Of a stretch of DNA of 64,000 nucleotides, positions 1 to 12,805 are shown in pieces. Source of the stretch: Dioscorea cayenensis subsp. rotundata (Eukaryota > Streptophyta > Magnoliopsida > Dioscoreales > Dioscoreaceae); the NCBI RefSeq assembly GCF_009730915.1, contig NC_052475.1, positions 3,100,001 through 3,164,000 on the forward strand, given 5' to 3'. Both the position numbers and the translations under genes were made by a program. Under the pieces are notes generated by a model. That model did no database searches. It had not been told where the DNA came from and saw only the letters and a program-made list of their open reading frames with translations. How positions within the stretch are numbered: position 1 is the stretch's first letter; each line of letters starts with the position of its first letter.

Positions 1-47
1 AAGACTTGTGAAAAGTAAATATCGATGATGTGTAGCGAGGATTAAAT

Positions 48-84
<37 letters not shown>

Positions 85-1365
85 CATCTACTTTTAGAAA
101 TGGTTTGTAAAACCTCTCACTTGTATAAGTATGTTTTTGATATTTATGAGTTCACGAAGACAAAAAGGTTTTTCATTTTACGAATGGCATGTTCTTTCCG
201 GATTGTGGATATTACAGCTGAATTTAATGTTATTTGGTTTTATTGTCTAAAGAAATGTTTCAATCAACTTGCAAAGCTTCACGTGTTATTATGTTATTCT
301 TGGCATTTGGACAGAAATGTTTTTGAACATATTGACATATAGGGATCGAAATATTTTATGAAAGTTGATGTGTTTTGTTATGCTTTTGACATTGGCTTTG
401 TGGGAAATAATGTGTATTTTACGAGATGTAAATGCTTGTCCCTGGATAAGACCATGTGATATGATTTACTACGATTTGTATTATTGTTGCATTTACATGT
501 TGGTTTGGATGGTGACGGCGGGCTAAGGCTCGACTACTGCGATGAGTGGAGTCCCTACAGGCCGACCTTTAGAGGTAGCGTGGTGGACACGAGTGTTGAT
601 CCGTCGGATCGGTGGGAGGCGTAGAGCCACGATTGGATGATACATCGGGATCCCGGGGTCACCACACGGGACCCGGGTGGGCCAGCGTCGAGAATGCAGA
701 CCTGAGCGGCTCTCAACTAGTCGCGACGGCGGCTAATGTTGGGGAGAGTGATTTTAGGCCATTGCTTATTTGATCGAGAATTTTATTTGTTTAAGTTGGT
801 TCTTTTACTCATTTTGGTAACTTATATCCAAGCATTTGTTTTTTTTACATGCTAATGTTTTATCTATATTCGTGAGAACCTATGTTTTGGTTTTTAAATA
901 CCAAGGTTTCTTATCTTGCACTTTCATTGTGTTGTAAATGTGAAATGTTCCAGTTCATTTATGTTATTGTAAATCGTGTTTAATATATTTTATCGATTTG
1001 TTTTAATATTCTTTTAGATTTGTGCTAACCCATTCACTGAGTGACTATGGTTACTCACCCCCTCCTCCCTTCCAGGTTTTAGTGGTTTTGGTCGTCATAG
1101 CGTTTATTTACTGTTAATCAGGTTGCATTGTATGATTGCAGTGGATCCACTAGTGTTCTTAACCCTGTATCTGTGATTTGTATATCTTTCACTATACGGT
1201 TGACTTTTTGAGTGAAAGTTTTGCTTTTGGTATCTTTGTTATTATGGTGTTGTTTAGCAGGAGTTTGTGAGCCTTGCGATGACTCGAGGGTTGAGTGGTG
1301 TGTGTCCTTCCTCGGGATCGTCGCGGCGGTTGTCACGTGGTGGGCCCGCGGGTCGGGACGTGACA
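1..1365 (+). repeat. LTR-like fragment of a Ty3-type retroelement, 3' part
   Basis: A GC-rich block (about 500-740) is followed by an AT-rich middle, then a second GC-rich end that stops with GGGACGTGACA at 1355-1365. A TG...CA-type terminus after a G-rich stretch, with a CACTGAGTGACTATGGTTAC-like block at 1035-1055, resembles the 3' end of long LTRs of Tekay/Del chromoviruses. This family assignment is from memory. The 5' end lies outside the window, and no second LTR, primer site or polyprotein is visible, so it could be a solo LTR or a fragment. A short (TA)n run sits at 49-80. No credible gene was seen in it. Confidence 0.42.
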
Positions 1366-2405
1366 ATTTTTGTCTACAAAATATTCAAACTCAAAATCAG
1401 TTATTGTAATAATTTATTTGCATGATAGTAAAATTATAACAAAATTAATTTATTAATTAATTTAAATTTTCAAAAAGTATTTTTAATTTGAATAATCTTC
1501 ATATGTTCAATATATATGTCAAATATCATGTATATATATAATTAGAGAGTTTTCCCCTCATTTAATTAATTGGAAACTAAAAATTAAGAACATATATGCA
1601 ATTCCCTTTCTTGCTTGTTAAGTATAAAGTTATTTTAATCGCTTATTTTATTAGAATTATAAATTAGAAATAGACTACTTTTAACTCACATTGTTAAAAC
1701 CTATAATTACTTAATTATGCTTTCCATCAAATGTTGCAAGCGCCGTTGATCGTAGGGTGCATATAGATCAAAAATTGATCATCCAGTTCATGCGGCTGGC
1801 CAGTGATACAAACCACAAGTCTATACCTACGACAGGACTTAAAAATCTTACCTTTCAGAATGAGACCAATACTAATAAACTATGAACCTTTTATTATAAT
1901 TTCTAGATTCTTTATATTAATAAAATTTGCAAGAAAATAAATGAAAAGAAATGAAAGGATAATTACCACATAGAAAAAAAACAAAAACAAAAACAAGAAA
2001 TGCATTCGTTTTTCTATTTCCCAACACTTGTGAACGAAAACAAATTTTAATTTCTTTTGAAAAAACAAATACTACCTCTACAATAAAAAAAACATAGTTT
2101 TTCCTATTCCTCCCAACTAAAAAGTTGAGAATAGATCCTATGACTTGTCCACATTACATTGTTCGCAACATTCATTCAAATTCAAAACCTCTTACAAAAA
2201 TCTAGCAACCATGAAGACAAACATGATTGAACACTAGACTCTCAAGAAAACTACATAGCTTGTCCTTGGCATTGAGAGACTGGTGAGCTTTTGGAATTGA
2301 TCCGGATAAAAATGCAGAGGGTGACGAAGAGAGAAAGGCCGAGGTATTTTACTTGTATCTTTTAAGAGCATATATTTGAGTGTGTGGCTTGTAGCAATAA
2401 GTAAC
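1366..2405. other. Intergenic AT-rich spacer and 3' flank of the next gene
   Basis: No gene is supported here. The right part (about 2100-2405) is probably the 3' untranslated region of the minus-strand gene that ends at 2406. The rest is AT-rich sequence with A and T runs. Confidence 0.5.
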
Positions 2406-5382
2406 TCATTCAATCCAGTCATCCTCCACCAGCTTTTCCTCTGTTGTCGTTCTTGTTATCTCGGCCTTCTCTTTCCTGAGAATTCTGTTCCAGAACTCTT
2501 CCCATGTATAGAAGGCACGCATCAACCTTCGACTACTCTGTCCTCCACAAAGGTATCTGATGAAGTCCAGACTCAGCCACGTCAGTTCGTAGCCACGAAC
2601 AATGCAAAGATACTATAATACCAAGATATAAGAGGTCAGTTGAAGAATTGACAATGTATGGTTATCAAATGAGAGGACAGGTGTTCGTGCTAATTATAAT
2701 AAAACAGTGTCGACAAGTTGCATGGTGAACTATCCATTTTGTCGTAGGTTACATGGTTCTTAAAATGGATCACCAGAATGACCACTGAGTTATTTTTGTT
2801 TTACAAATTTTAAATTCAAAATTCATTTGATTATCAATGACAGCTTAAAGAGAGAACAACATTTTCGTGGTAACAGTTAAGATATGAAGTAGCTCAATCT
2901 CACGAATGCACTTTCAGTTCTTTCATCTCCAGAGATGCTACGCTCTTTTTGGAGTCAAATCGAAGTTAACCGTAGTAAATGAGTAGAGATATCTACAAAA
3001 GGACAGAGAAATTTGTTTGAATAAAAAGATAACTGGAGTGAGCAAAGGTCTTGCATTTATGTTGTATGTATCTATGGATAAAGCGTCAATAAGGTACTAA
3101 AACTATATTTTACTTCTCCAGTCTCAGTTGGGGTTGGAGCATTGGATAATGAAGAAATAAAGTGATAAACCTGAGGTGTGCACTTTCCACTTAGAAGAGA
3201 GTTGTAACAGTGATAAAGAAGATGGTGATGATAAACCAGTATAATGTTACACATACATCTCAAACAAATAGAAATGCAGCCAAAAAACGAACTACAAATT
3301 TATAATTGTCAGGTCTAAACTGATGGAATCACAACTAGGTCAGTGGCAGTGGCAAGATATGGGAGATCCAACATTCTCAAGATGTAATTGTAGCAAGCAG
3401 AAAGTTCCAAACAAAAAAAAAAAGGAATATAAACTGTTAGAAGCAACCATCAAGTAAGTCTGTTCAGTACACAGCATGGAATTTAAAAAAATGGCTCAAT
3501 CATAAACAAATAATGAAATAATTCGATTGTAGCCATGAAAAAGAGACTCTGAAGGCATTGAAATTTTTTTAAGAAAATTAAAATCATAATATGACTGAAC
3601 ATTATTCATAAATCAGGCAGGGAGAAAAATTTTTAAAAGCACCTGAACAAATAATAAGGTGTACTTACCAGAAAGACAAAAGCCAATGGTGGCTAAAATC
3701 ACTTGAATTGATTCATCCCTGAACTCGGAAAATTTTGAATTATACCAATCACCAAAACCACCGCCACCACCATGTTTGGGAGGTTTATTGTTTCCTGCAT
3801 CTCCACCACTATAAAATTCCTGCTTTTCTATCTGCTCCCTCAATAAGTCCTCTATAGTTTGTATTTTCCTCTTTTTCTTGAGGCTGCACTGTAAAACAAA
3901 TCTTCCCTTGGTTGCTCCTGCTTCAAAGTTCTCATTAATCAAAAGCATCCTTAAATAATTCTCACAAGTCAAACTAGTAAGGAATAAAATTACGAAGGAA
4001 ATCAATTCCCTTGTGGAGCTCAATCAGTGTCTTTATTACTTTCATTTCAATTGAAATTAACATGAAAGATCTGAAATGTTTGTGAATTTATGGTACATGA
4101 AATATTACTCAACAGTTAAATTGAGACTTTAGTAACTTACAAATGCATTATAATAAAGCACAAAACTTTCAAATCAATTACAATTAATCTCAAGTTTAAG
4201 TGTTCGATAGAAAACATATATCAAATTCAGGTCACAGACTCAGAGTCACTACTCCAAAGAAGTTCAATTGAAAAAACTAATGTCTCTTCTTCCAAAGATA
4301 AGTCTGGCGAATTTTAACAAAACTAGATTAGATTAAGTGCTACAAAGATTGATAAGGGGCAACGAGAACAAAATAGAAAAATGTCAACATTTCAGGAAAA
4401 CCATTACCTCATGTCCGCCGTCTGAGTATCCTTCTCCATGCATTACTTGCATAGTATATCTTCTATGTTTTGCCACTGTATGAACTAACCTCGGGAATGC
4501 CTTGTAAAGAAGAGATTTACTGGGTGAATAAGCACATAGGCGCAAGCAAGATGACTGAGACAAGGAAAGGCGTGCTCTTGCAAGTCTTGAGTGGGGATCT
4601 CTTAAAGAAAGTCCCGGAACAGAACACCAAATATTTATTCGGGCAATGTTCATTCTCAAATGAATTTCAAAACTACCAGCTTCAAATTAACGAATAAAAA
4701 ATCTGCACATCCAAAATCCCAACATACTATTCAGCCCTCAACATCAAGAAATGAGAAAAGATAACTATAATTAAACAAAACACAATATCATATAAAACTT
4801 GTTCAAAGCTTCGTTCCTGATTACATCTTAGCAAAAGAAAAAGAATAAACAAACACCGGGAATCATAAGAAAGAAGAAAAAATAAACTAAATTGGAATTA
4901 TTACCCCAATGCTGTTGCACTAGTCATATTTTGACATGGAAAAAAATCCCACAAGAGAAAATTGAGGCACGCAACACAATGATAAAACTCCATCTAATAT
5001 ATTCATTTTCATCATCCAACAAAACACACACCAAAAAAAAAAGAAAAAATAGCTACTTGCTTTATTTCTTCGCTTCTATTTCCCCTCAATACAAACAAAC
5101 CCTAAACCTAGAAACATGATCCAGTAGCCACACACAAAAAAACATCTGCACATCCAGCACTTAAATCTCAACGAAAAATTCCAGATTTTGATGATAAATC
5201 CAAGATGAGCTCAAATTCTAAACAAATTTACGAGTGAACAACATGATTTTGGATCAAATATGCAGGCAAACATTGATCAAATCAACGATAATATGGACGA
5301 AAAGAATCCCAAACTACGGAAGAAGGGAAAGGAAAAGAGCGTACCTTGAAACCCGAAGCTTCGCCAACACCGGCACCGCCAT
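2406..5382 (-). CDS. Small plastid-targeted membrane protein of unknown function, 4 exons
   Basis: Exons on the minus strand are 5345-5382, 4408-4600, 3669-3888 and 2406-2612. The first three join in frame at GT-AG borders. The start ATG at 5382 opens MAVPVLAKLR, and the next ~65 residues are rich in Ser, Arg, Leu and Ala with almost no acids, as in a chloroplast (less likely mitochondrial) leader. The middle exon has a Lys/Arg patch, the block QEFYSGGDAGN, a Pro/Gly-rich linker with five Gly, then a hydrophobic stretch (SIQVILATIGFCLS). This probably continues in the last exon (YLCIVRG) as one membrane span. The C-terminus is basic then acidic and ends VEDDWIE. It looks like an uncharacterised family of plastid proteins with a Gly-rich linker before a single membrane helix, recalled and not searched. 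Exon 3 ends in phase 1 but exon 4 reads in phase 0, so a microexon is missing or the gene is damaged. Total is about 208 residues. Confidence 0.68.
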
Positions 5383-6429
5383 AAACCTTTGTTCTTTTTG
5401 TGCCAAAAAGCCCAGTTTGCTACATATGCAAAGAAACCCCTCGAGTTTTTGTAAATAAATTTTAAAGTCACTCTTGATTTTTGAAACATATTAAATAATA
5501 ATATTATTATTATTTAAAAAAGTTTAAAGTGGAAATTGCCACCCCTAAGTTTGCTATATTGCCAAAACCCTCTAATTTTGCAATCCCCAAAACCCATTCC
5601 TGTTACACTCCGTGATTTTTGAAACGCAAAAAGTATGTAGCGATGTGGTTAGCGAGTGATTTTTAAATTTTATGGGCTGAAAAATGCCCTTGTACGGGAA
5701 GTCGTGGCTATGACCATTTTAGCGGTGTGAGAGGAAGTGGGGGTTTTTCTTGGGACTCTGACAATTTGAGCCGTTTGCTTATCTTACTCTCGACTCAGCG
5801 TCTCAGGTCGTTTTGCAGTCCTCTGTAAAATTCGAACTTTTTCCCTTTCCACGGTGTCTCGAAGGAGAAGTCCGCGCAAAGTATTGGCATTTCATCGGTT
5901 TGCAATCTAAGGTATGGATTATGGTTTTATGTTAACTATTACATTCTAAAGAAACATTTTTTTCGGTTTTGTTTTGTGATTTTGTTTTTTTAATGGAAGA
6001 CATTGAAAGCTCGCATAGGGGATTTATCGTTTGGGGTTTTGTTAGTCGCAGGAGATTTCTCGACTAGGGGTTTTTGTATTGTTTTTACATTTTTAGATGC
6101 AGTGTACTACAATCGAAATAGTTTTTCGATTGTTGTGATTTAGTGTAATGTTTATAATGTACGTTTCCCACTTTCGATTGATATGGTTGTAGTTGTACAA
6201 ATGAGGTCTCCGATTAAAGAATGAGCTTTTACCGTTTAAGTTTTGTCGTCTCCGTTTAAATATTGGCATCCCTATTTAATAACATAGGTCTCTGTTTAAC
6301 AAGTGATATCACTATTTAAGAATTGAGAGTTTACCGTTTAATAACTTATATTTCCACTTATGATTTTGTGAATACTGGTGGTGAATGTCTTTGTTATTGT
6401 CGCGGGCTTGTGATTATGGCGGTCGATCT

Positions 6430-9400
6430 AGTTAATGGGCGATGCTACTTGACACCGTGAGTGGAGACCGTGGGTCTGAGATTGAAAGTTCCATGATCCC
6501 TCGAGCTCTGGGAGATCATCAGAAGAACATCGTTTGTAGAGTTTCTTGAGTTGGAAGCTGTATTCCAAGAGCGGGCCCTTCTTGATTCTCGTTGCAAAGT
6601 ACGATAACGCACCAATAAATTCAGGGATCGGGGAAAGTATCGTCGACTTTCGGGGCCTGAAGATGTGGCCCTCGTTCTTGAGTCCGCGTTGCGATGGAGC
6701 GTAGTCGTGTTTCGGAAGAAGAAAACACGCTCGACTTTTCGAAGAGGTATTTATCCAAAACCTAAGAGACACGGAGACTCCATCAAGAGCACTCTTGACA
6801 ACTTTCGTTGGACGAGGAGGGAGAAGAAGAAAATTTTTGCTGAAACTCACGATGGTACTACCTCATGGGTACAATCCTCTTCCCAAATACCTCCTGCTCG
6901 GTTCCTAACTAGATCATTGATTATGTCGATGATCTACCTAGCATGGGGCGATACGCATGGGGGTAGGTGACGCACAAGTGGCTTATGAAGGACATTCCAG
7001 CGATCGTTCGGTGCGAAGCTAAATCTGCGGGGAAGAAGACCAACACGGGTGGTATATCGAGGGGTTCGCGATCGCGCTTAACATCCGGTTTCTACGGTGG
7101 CCGGAACCGGAAAGAAAGTCCGTTTCTGCAAGATTCCAAGGATGTTGTGCTACGGTGAAAATACTTACCGGAAGCAACCGATGATAGAAACCAGTTTATC
7201 ATCTCTCGAAGGAAAAGAGGTAATAAATCATGAGCGATGTGTTTTAACGAGTCGATGTTAATGTTTAAACATATTATTTACCGTTTAACTTTGTTCATTT
7301 ACCGTTTAACTTTGTTCATTTACCGTTTAAAAAGTATTCTTCAATGTTTAAAACTTTTGTTCTCTATTTACGTTTATGTTATAATGTTTAAATATATAAG
7401 TTCAATATTTAACTATAGTTTTTATTGTTTAAGTTTGAATGATTTAGCTAAATTGTTTGTTTTACATGTTAGTTTCTCGGTGGTTCCGTGAATCTTTGAT
7501 GAAAGATATATTTGTTCGAGCCGACGTCGGTTGGATGTTATTCTTCTGGAACCACTTGCTCGAAGGCAAGATGAGAGGGCAATCTCTTCCGTGCACGCTC
7601 GACACCCTTCTCCTACTTCCACGCCAAAACGAGCACGCAATCCTCAACGCCAGAGAAGCCCTCCCTACCTCGCGAGTTGCAACATCCCCAGCGGCGGCGA
7701 CATCTACATTCCCCGATCGTGGCATCCCCGACCGCGGTGGCGGCGCAGGACAGCACTAAGCGAGGATGTCGCTGTAACTCTTCTGCGCAACCTTGCGGAT
7801 ATTGATGACCAGAGTTCCCTCGGCGTCGCTAGGGGTTGAGGCGTTGGAAGGCCGATCGCGATCAACTGCGTCGTCCCTCCGAACAAATGAAGCACCGGGA
7901 CGACGGCGGCGTCGTAATTCGGCGGCAGCGACATCATCGGGGAGGCCATTAAAAAACGGCCTCATTCGAAGAGGCTTGTGAAAAAGAGGAAAACAATAAT
8001 GCCTCCATCTCCACCGCCGGCTGATGATGAAACAATAGCAGCACCATCGGTGGTGATGGTATGCAGATTGATGACGTAGTGCCGATCGCGGTAGGAGATC
8101 GCGAGATGATGTTGCTATTGCCGTGGTTGATAAGATCAATATCTCTGTCATGAACTCAGTGGAATGGGCGGCTGATAGTGCGGCATCAAAGATGGACACA
8201 ATCTCTGAAGAACAAGAACCAGCTAACATTGTGTCTCCCATTGATGTTGTTGCCGTAGCCACGATTAAGAAGGTCGTTGACTCTATTGTCAACGAAATCA
8301 TAGTCACGGTGGAACCAGCGACCCGGAGTAGTCTGCGTCAAATCGGAGACACGATCCCACAACAACAAGAAGCATGCTAATGATATGTCTCAGCTTGATC
8401 TGTGTTGTCGTGCCCGCATCGAAGGAAGATGATGTCGGTGCTAAACAACGATAACCGAAACAACAACGATGCTGCATGATGATCCCAAAAGCGGTATGTT
8501 AGCGAGGTCGAGGGAATCTTGGATTGAAATGACGACGAGAGAGAAGATCAATGCCAATAAAAAATTAGAAGAAGTTTGGAAAGTCTTTATTCCGAAGAAG
8601 AAAAATACATTGGCTAATCGTGCCTGAACAAGTACGAACAGGAGTTGATAAGGATCTTCCTCAACTGCCCTATGGACAAGTAAGTTTGAAGTTTTTATGG
8701 TATTGTTTAAACTATTACATGTTACCATTTAAGTTATATATTTAACGTTTAACTATTCAAAATAGAATTTAAACTATTATATGTTACCATTTAATTTATA
8801 TAGTTAACGTTTAAATATTCGATATAGAATTTAAGCGGTTGATATATCAGTTAAATATTTACAATATTATATACATATCTCTGTTACCATTTAACCGCAG
8901 CACTGTCGTGTGGAAAAATGACTCTGTCAGCCTTACACGATCCAGGTTATTCGATCTGCTTGAGGGGAAGGAGATGGTCACAGATGATGTGATGGACGCT
9001 TTCATATGTATAATCCAAAATTCGCTGACGATAGTGTCATATCGTTATAAGAAGCGCGCCTCCATCACACGACCACTGGCGCTGTTTATTTCAATGCAGG
9101 AAGACGTACATGATACCACTATGGATATGATCGGAGATGCCGCGCGCAACTTGCATGATGTTGAAATTGTCATCCTCCTGATAATTATAAATGACCACTT
9201 CCATGTCATCATCCTTGACAATGACAAACAAGAATACAAGCATTAATCTTCATGTCAAAGCAAGGAATACGATAAAGACGCGCTAGACATGGTAAGTGTT
9301 TTAATAATTTGTGTTTGAGTAATAGTGTTTGGTAAATAACCTGTATTCTAATATCAACTTGTATACCTCCACAGCGGAACCTATTCGACCTTTGTATCGA

Positions 9401-9580
9401 CATGGAGTTCGACGAGTCAACGACCGCAAAGTATCCACTTGTTCATGACACTGAAACTCCACAACAAAAACAAGGAAGTGTCACTGCACATGCATGTGAT
9501 GCGGTTTATCGGCGAGTTACTCACGGATGAGAAGCTTGACTGCACAGTAGAGCGGACGTCCCTTATCTCTGATTAAAGTA
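6430..9580 (+). pseudogene. Ulp1/SUMO-protease-like (peptidase C48) gene of the MULE, degenerate
   Basis: The clearest part is 8899-9291, starting at a CCGCAG acceptor and ending at a GTAAGT donor, then about 9376-9545. It reads as a C48 cysteine protease C-terminus. HFHVIILD (about 9200-9222) fits the catalytic His block, and a downstream DLCIDMEFDES block and a PQQKQGSV block precede the place where the DCG catalytic Cys should be. An in-frame TAA lies at 9244-9246. At about 9480-9510 the frame shifts and the Cys motif is lost, so it cannot encode an active protease. Upstream GC-rich, exon-like pieces at 6430-7160, 7490-8380 and 8390-8690 include a Pro/Ser/Arg-rich linker (about 7560-7760) and lie between AT-rich introns. 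I cannot name domains in these N-terminal pieces. Family activity would be cleaving SUMO-like conjugates. Confidence 0.55.
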
Positions 9581-10039
9581 TGTTTCCGCATACTTAAGGA
9601 GGGGAGGCGCGTGCATCAACGCCAAAGGGGTGTTGAGCGGGTTCATAGAATACGTTGTCTTAGTTTCAAATGTAAACCAGTTTAAATTCAATTCATTATT
9701 TCGAAGAACATGACAAATTTTGTCAATGTAAATTTACATGTATCTATATTTATATACTTGACTCTTTTTAACCTTCCGATATCATTGTTTAACTTGCACT
9801 TTCATTGTTTAATTTTAAGTTTAATTGTTTAATTGTCAATGTCATTGTTTAAATATCCATGTTACAGTTTAAGACGAACTAGTCACTTGTAAAAATAACT
9901 ATTTACCGTTTAAAATAATAATGTCTCTATTTAAATACATGTGTTAACTGTAAGAATAAGGTTTTCTCTGTTTAAAAATGAAAAGTTAGCACACAATTAA
10001 GTTTGTTTCTTTTTAAAAATTAGTACATTTTTCTAGATG

Positions 10040-12470
10040 GCTGAGTCGACGAGCAGCTTTATCTGCAAGATCTACTGATTGTGACCGGGAGGCAGTGGCG
10101 GCAGGCTGCAGCGTAACTCACGGACCTCGAAAGGCTCGTGACATTGATCCTCTTTCGCCTAGGACTCCCGAGGTTGCCTTCTCGTCACGGGCGGTGCATA
10201 AGCCTGATTCGCGATTTTAAATACATGAGGCTTGTCATCGCTCGGGTATAGAATATAGCTTCCTTATACGCCCTGGTTTGTAATTGTCGGCGGTGAAGTA
10301 GCCGCTAATAAATCGATGACGTTGGTGTCTGGCTCGCATTATGCAGCTAAGCGTGTTCTGACGGGATACCATAAACTTGCACTGCGACACGAGCATGTTA
10401 CGATGGCGAGATCTCCGAGAAATAGCTGCGTTGGTCGATCACTTCATAACTATCATCGACACAGACGACCAACCACGAAGATTTTCGGCTATCCTCACAA
10501 GTATCTCCACCTTCGAATGTATGTCAGGGCACAAGTAGGTCTCTCATTTGTTCGCTTGCTCGGCGGTTGCATAACATGCGCATCAATTTGAACTCGTATA
10601 GCGTCTGACACAAATCTCGAGACAAGGTTAAGCGAAGACATTGATAGTTAAACATAAACACACTTTATTAAAGCGATGATTATCATAAATTAAACAATGA
10701 TGTAGATGGTTAAACACAGGAGAAAATATATTTGAATATTTATAAACTATTTTTAAAAGGATAATCACGAATTCTTAAGTGAAAATGAACATTCGAATAC
10801 CTTATGGAGTCGACCATCTTACGTTCTGCCAAAATCGTCGAGCTTCTTTGGTCCAAGCATTGAGCGACTCACGACATTGGAATACATCTTACCCTAACGT
10901 TCACCTCACGAGCAGATAATTGAAACCAATGTGATCAGTATCCGATTTATTAAATAATTTGTATATCGTTTAAACATATTTATTTTTTTGTTTAAACCGT
11001 TGTCACTGTTTAAACATATTTATTTTTTTTAAACACCGTTGTCACTGTTTAAGTAGTAAGGCGATTTTGTTTAACATTTTGTTTGTTTACAATGCCCTTT
11101 TTTGTTTCGAAAAATGTTTAAATATCAAAAGTTGACACTCAAATAAGTTTGTTTCATTTATAATATTTAAACATTTACAATAGCCTCTGATTAAATATCA
11201 AAAGTTCACACTCAGATACATTTGCTTCATTTCAAATAAAATATTTACAACATCCACAACATTTACAATGTCTTCACGGACATCGGACACTTGCGAGTCT
11301 ATCCTAGTTCGTCTATTAAGATTTCGGCTTTCTTCAACAAGTATATGTACCTTCGAATGCTCACGGCGGTTGCATAACATGCGCATCAACTTGAACCTGT
11401 ACAATGTAGAACATGAACAGTTAAAAAAGGCATTTAAACAGTTAAACAAAGACAATAATATTTGCACACTAAGGAAAATTTTTTAAATGATGAGAACAAT
11501 TCTCAAGTGATAAATATGAATTTCGTTTTAAAGTATGTGTCGTGGTCTCCCTCTCCGGAGAATCCTCCGCAATCAAACAATGCGTGAAAACTTTCTTGTC
11601 CTGATCAAGTCAAAATGCCCGCTTAATTGCTTGTCCATCATCCTCCGCATTCAGGCAATTAGGCGGGCTTTCTGACTTGAACAGGAAAAGAAAGTTTAAC
11701 TTGTTACGTGATCGATTCTCCAGAAGAGGATGATCCTGGACACATGAAGATGAAACTCATCCGAGAAGAAACAGAGGAAGAGGAGGAGGGGGTGTTCAGG
11801 GGAAGTGGTCTTCCTTCTCATTTATGGTGTGAAGTCCGTAAGCCGGTTGACGCTTCAAATCCGAGAAAAAAAATGGAAACACACGAGGGACCGAGCTTTT
11901 CTCATTAACGAGATAGAATTTAATGGCGTCATTAATTCTTGTGCACGGGATACCATAAATTTGCCATTGGTCACTTGACAACACTTCAGTTTAAACGGAA
12001 CAGAAAATATTTTAAGCAGAGACATAAAATGTTTAAATGATACATTACAATGTTAAACGGTAATGCAAATAGTTAAATACTGACAAATAAATTAAACGAA
12101 GAAGACAATTGTTAAATATAAAAATAATGTATTTAAACAGAGACAAGCGACGTTAAACGGTAATCAACTTATACAATTAGATAAACATAAAAGAGAAGAA
12201 TCTTACAACGAGAAAATCTCATTTTCAGTAGGATTCAACAATGGCACAACGTCTGTCTCAACAAGATCGACAATGGCACATCCGCTAGAAGTCAACCTTG
12301 TTTTTTATTGGACAAACCGTTTTATATCCATCGGGTGTGATAAACTTCATTCTGACACGGGGAACATCAAGACCTAATCGCTCACATATCTCAACTAAGC
12401 TAACACCAATTCCGAGAAGTCGGTGCAGTGAACAATAGCCCTCGAATCGAAGAAATTCTAACCTTATCAA
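10040..12470 (-). pseudogene. MuDR-type MULE transposase, degenerate and internally deleted
   Basis: Read from 12470 downwards, several MuDRA-like parts appear in order. An N-terminal block contains ICERLGLDVPRVRMKF and VCPIKN (about 12310-12400). The next block, about 12216-12285, reads VDLVETDVVP. The block INDAIKFYLVNE (about 11890-11975) matches the start of the MuDR DNA-binding region. RMLCNRRE and VEESRNL (11280-11400, again at 10480-10600) precede the SWIM zinc finger. The SWIM part is around 10320-10410 (VQVYGIP then an altered CxH), followed by tail pieces near 10200-10270. Many frameshifts and stops separate them, and the space between is too short for the catalytic DDE core, so an internal deletion is likely. 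The gene runs opposite to the Ulp1-like gene of the same element. Confidence 0.55.
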
Positions 12471-12805
12471 GAAACCCGTGAGAATTCAAATATAACAAAC
12501 CAAATAAGGAAAATAAGAAAAAGAAGAAGAAGAAGATGTGATGAACCTTCTAAACTTTGTTTAACAAAAAGGGCAACCAAAATTATGTATAAAGATTGGA
12601 CATGATGTGAGTGGCATTTTTTCCCGCCATTTTCAAGGGTAAAAATGGAATTTCATAACATGATCGCATTTCAAGTGAACGGTAGGGGGTAAAAGGGAAG
12701 TTAAACAATAACGGAAGGGTTGTCCGGGGTTTGCCAAAATTGGAGGGGCTGTTTGAAAATTTTTGAAATTCACGAGGGGTAAACAGTAATTTTCCCAAGT
12801 TTAAA

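Larger units (their letters stand above)
5529..12796. mobile_element. Decayed Mutator-like element (MULE) carrying Ulp1-like and MuDR-like genes
   Basis: The 7268-bp unit is flanked by the same 9 bp, AAGTTTAAA, at 5520-5528 and 12797-12805; 9 bp is the usual target duplication of Mutator elements. The ends are imperfect inverted repeats: left GTGGAAATTGCCACCCCT, right (reverse complement) GGGAAAATTACTG then TTTACCCCTCG. Similarity continues inwards with gaps for roughly 100 bp (CAATCCCCAAAACCC against CAAACCCCGGACAACCC). Inside are a plus-strand Ulp1-type protease pseudogene (6.4-9.6 kb) and a minus-strand MuDR-type transposase pseudogene (10.0-12.5 kb). MULEs carrying Ulp1-like genes are known in plants. 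Exonic parts are GC-rich; the spacers are AT-rich with many GTTTAA motifs. Confidence 0.75.

Noticed and set aside
1118-1409. Overlapping short frames near 1.2-1.4 kb
   Set aside because: They lie in the GC-rich end of an LTR-like sequence and have no domain.
6428-6850. 140-codon minus-strand frame in the MULE
   Set aside because: It has no recognisable motif and lies opposite the plus-strand Ulp1-like gene region; the GC-rich sequence makes long chance frames likely.
7756-8307. 183-codon minus-strand frame in the MULE
   Set aside because: Ser/Thr-rich and motif-free antisense of GC-rich exon-like DNA; not supported as a gene.
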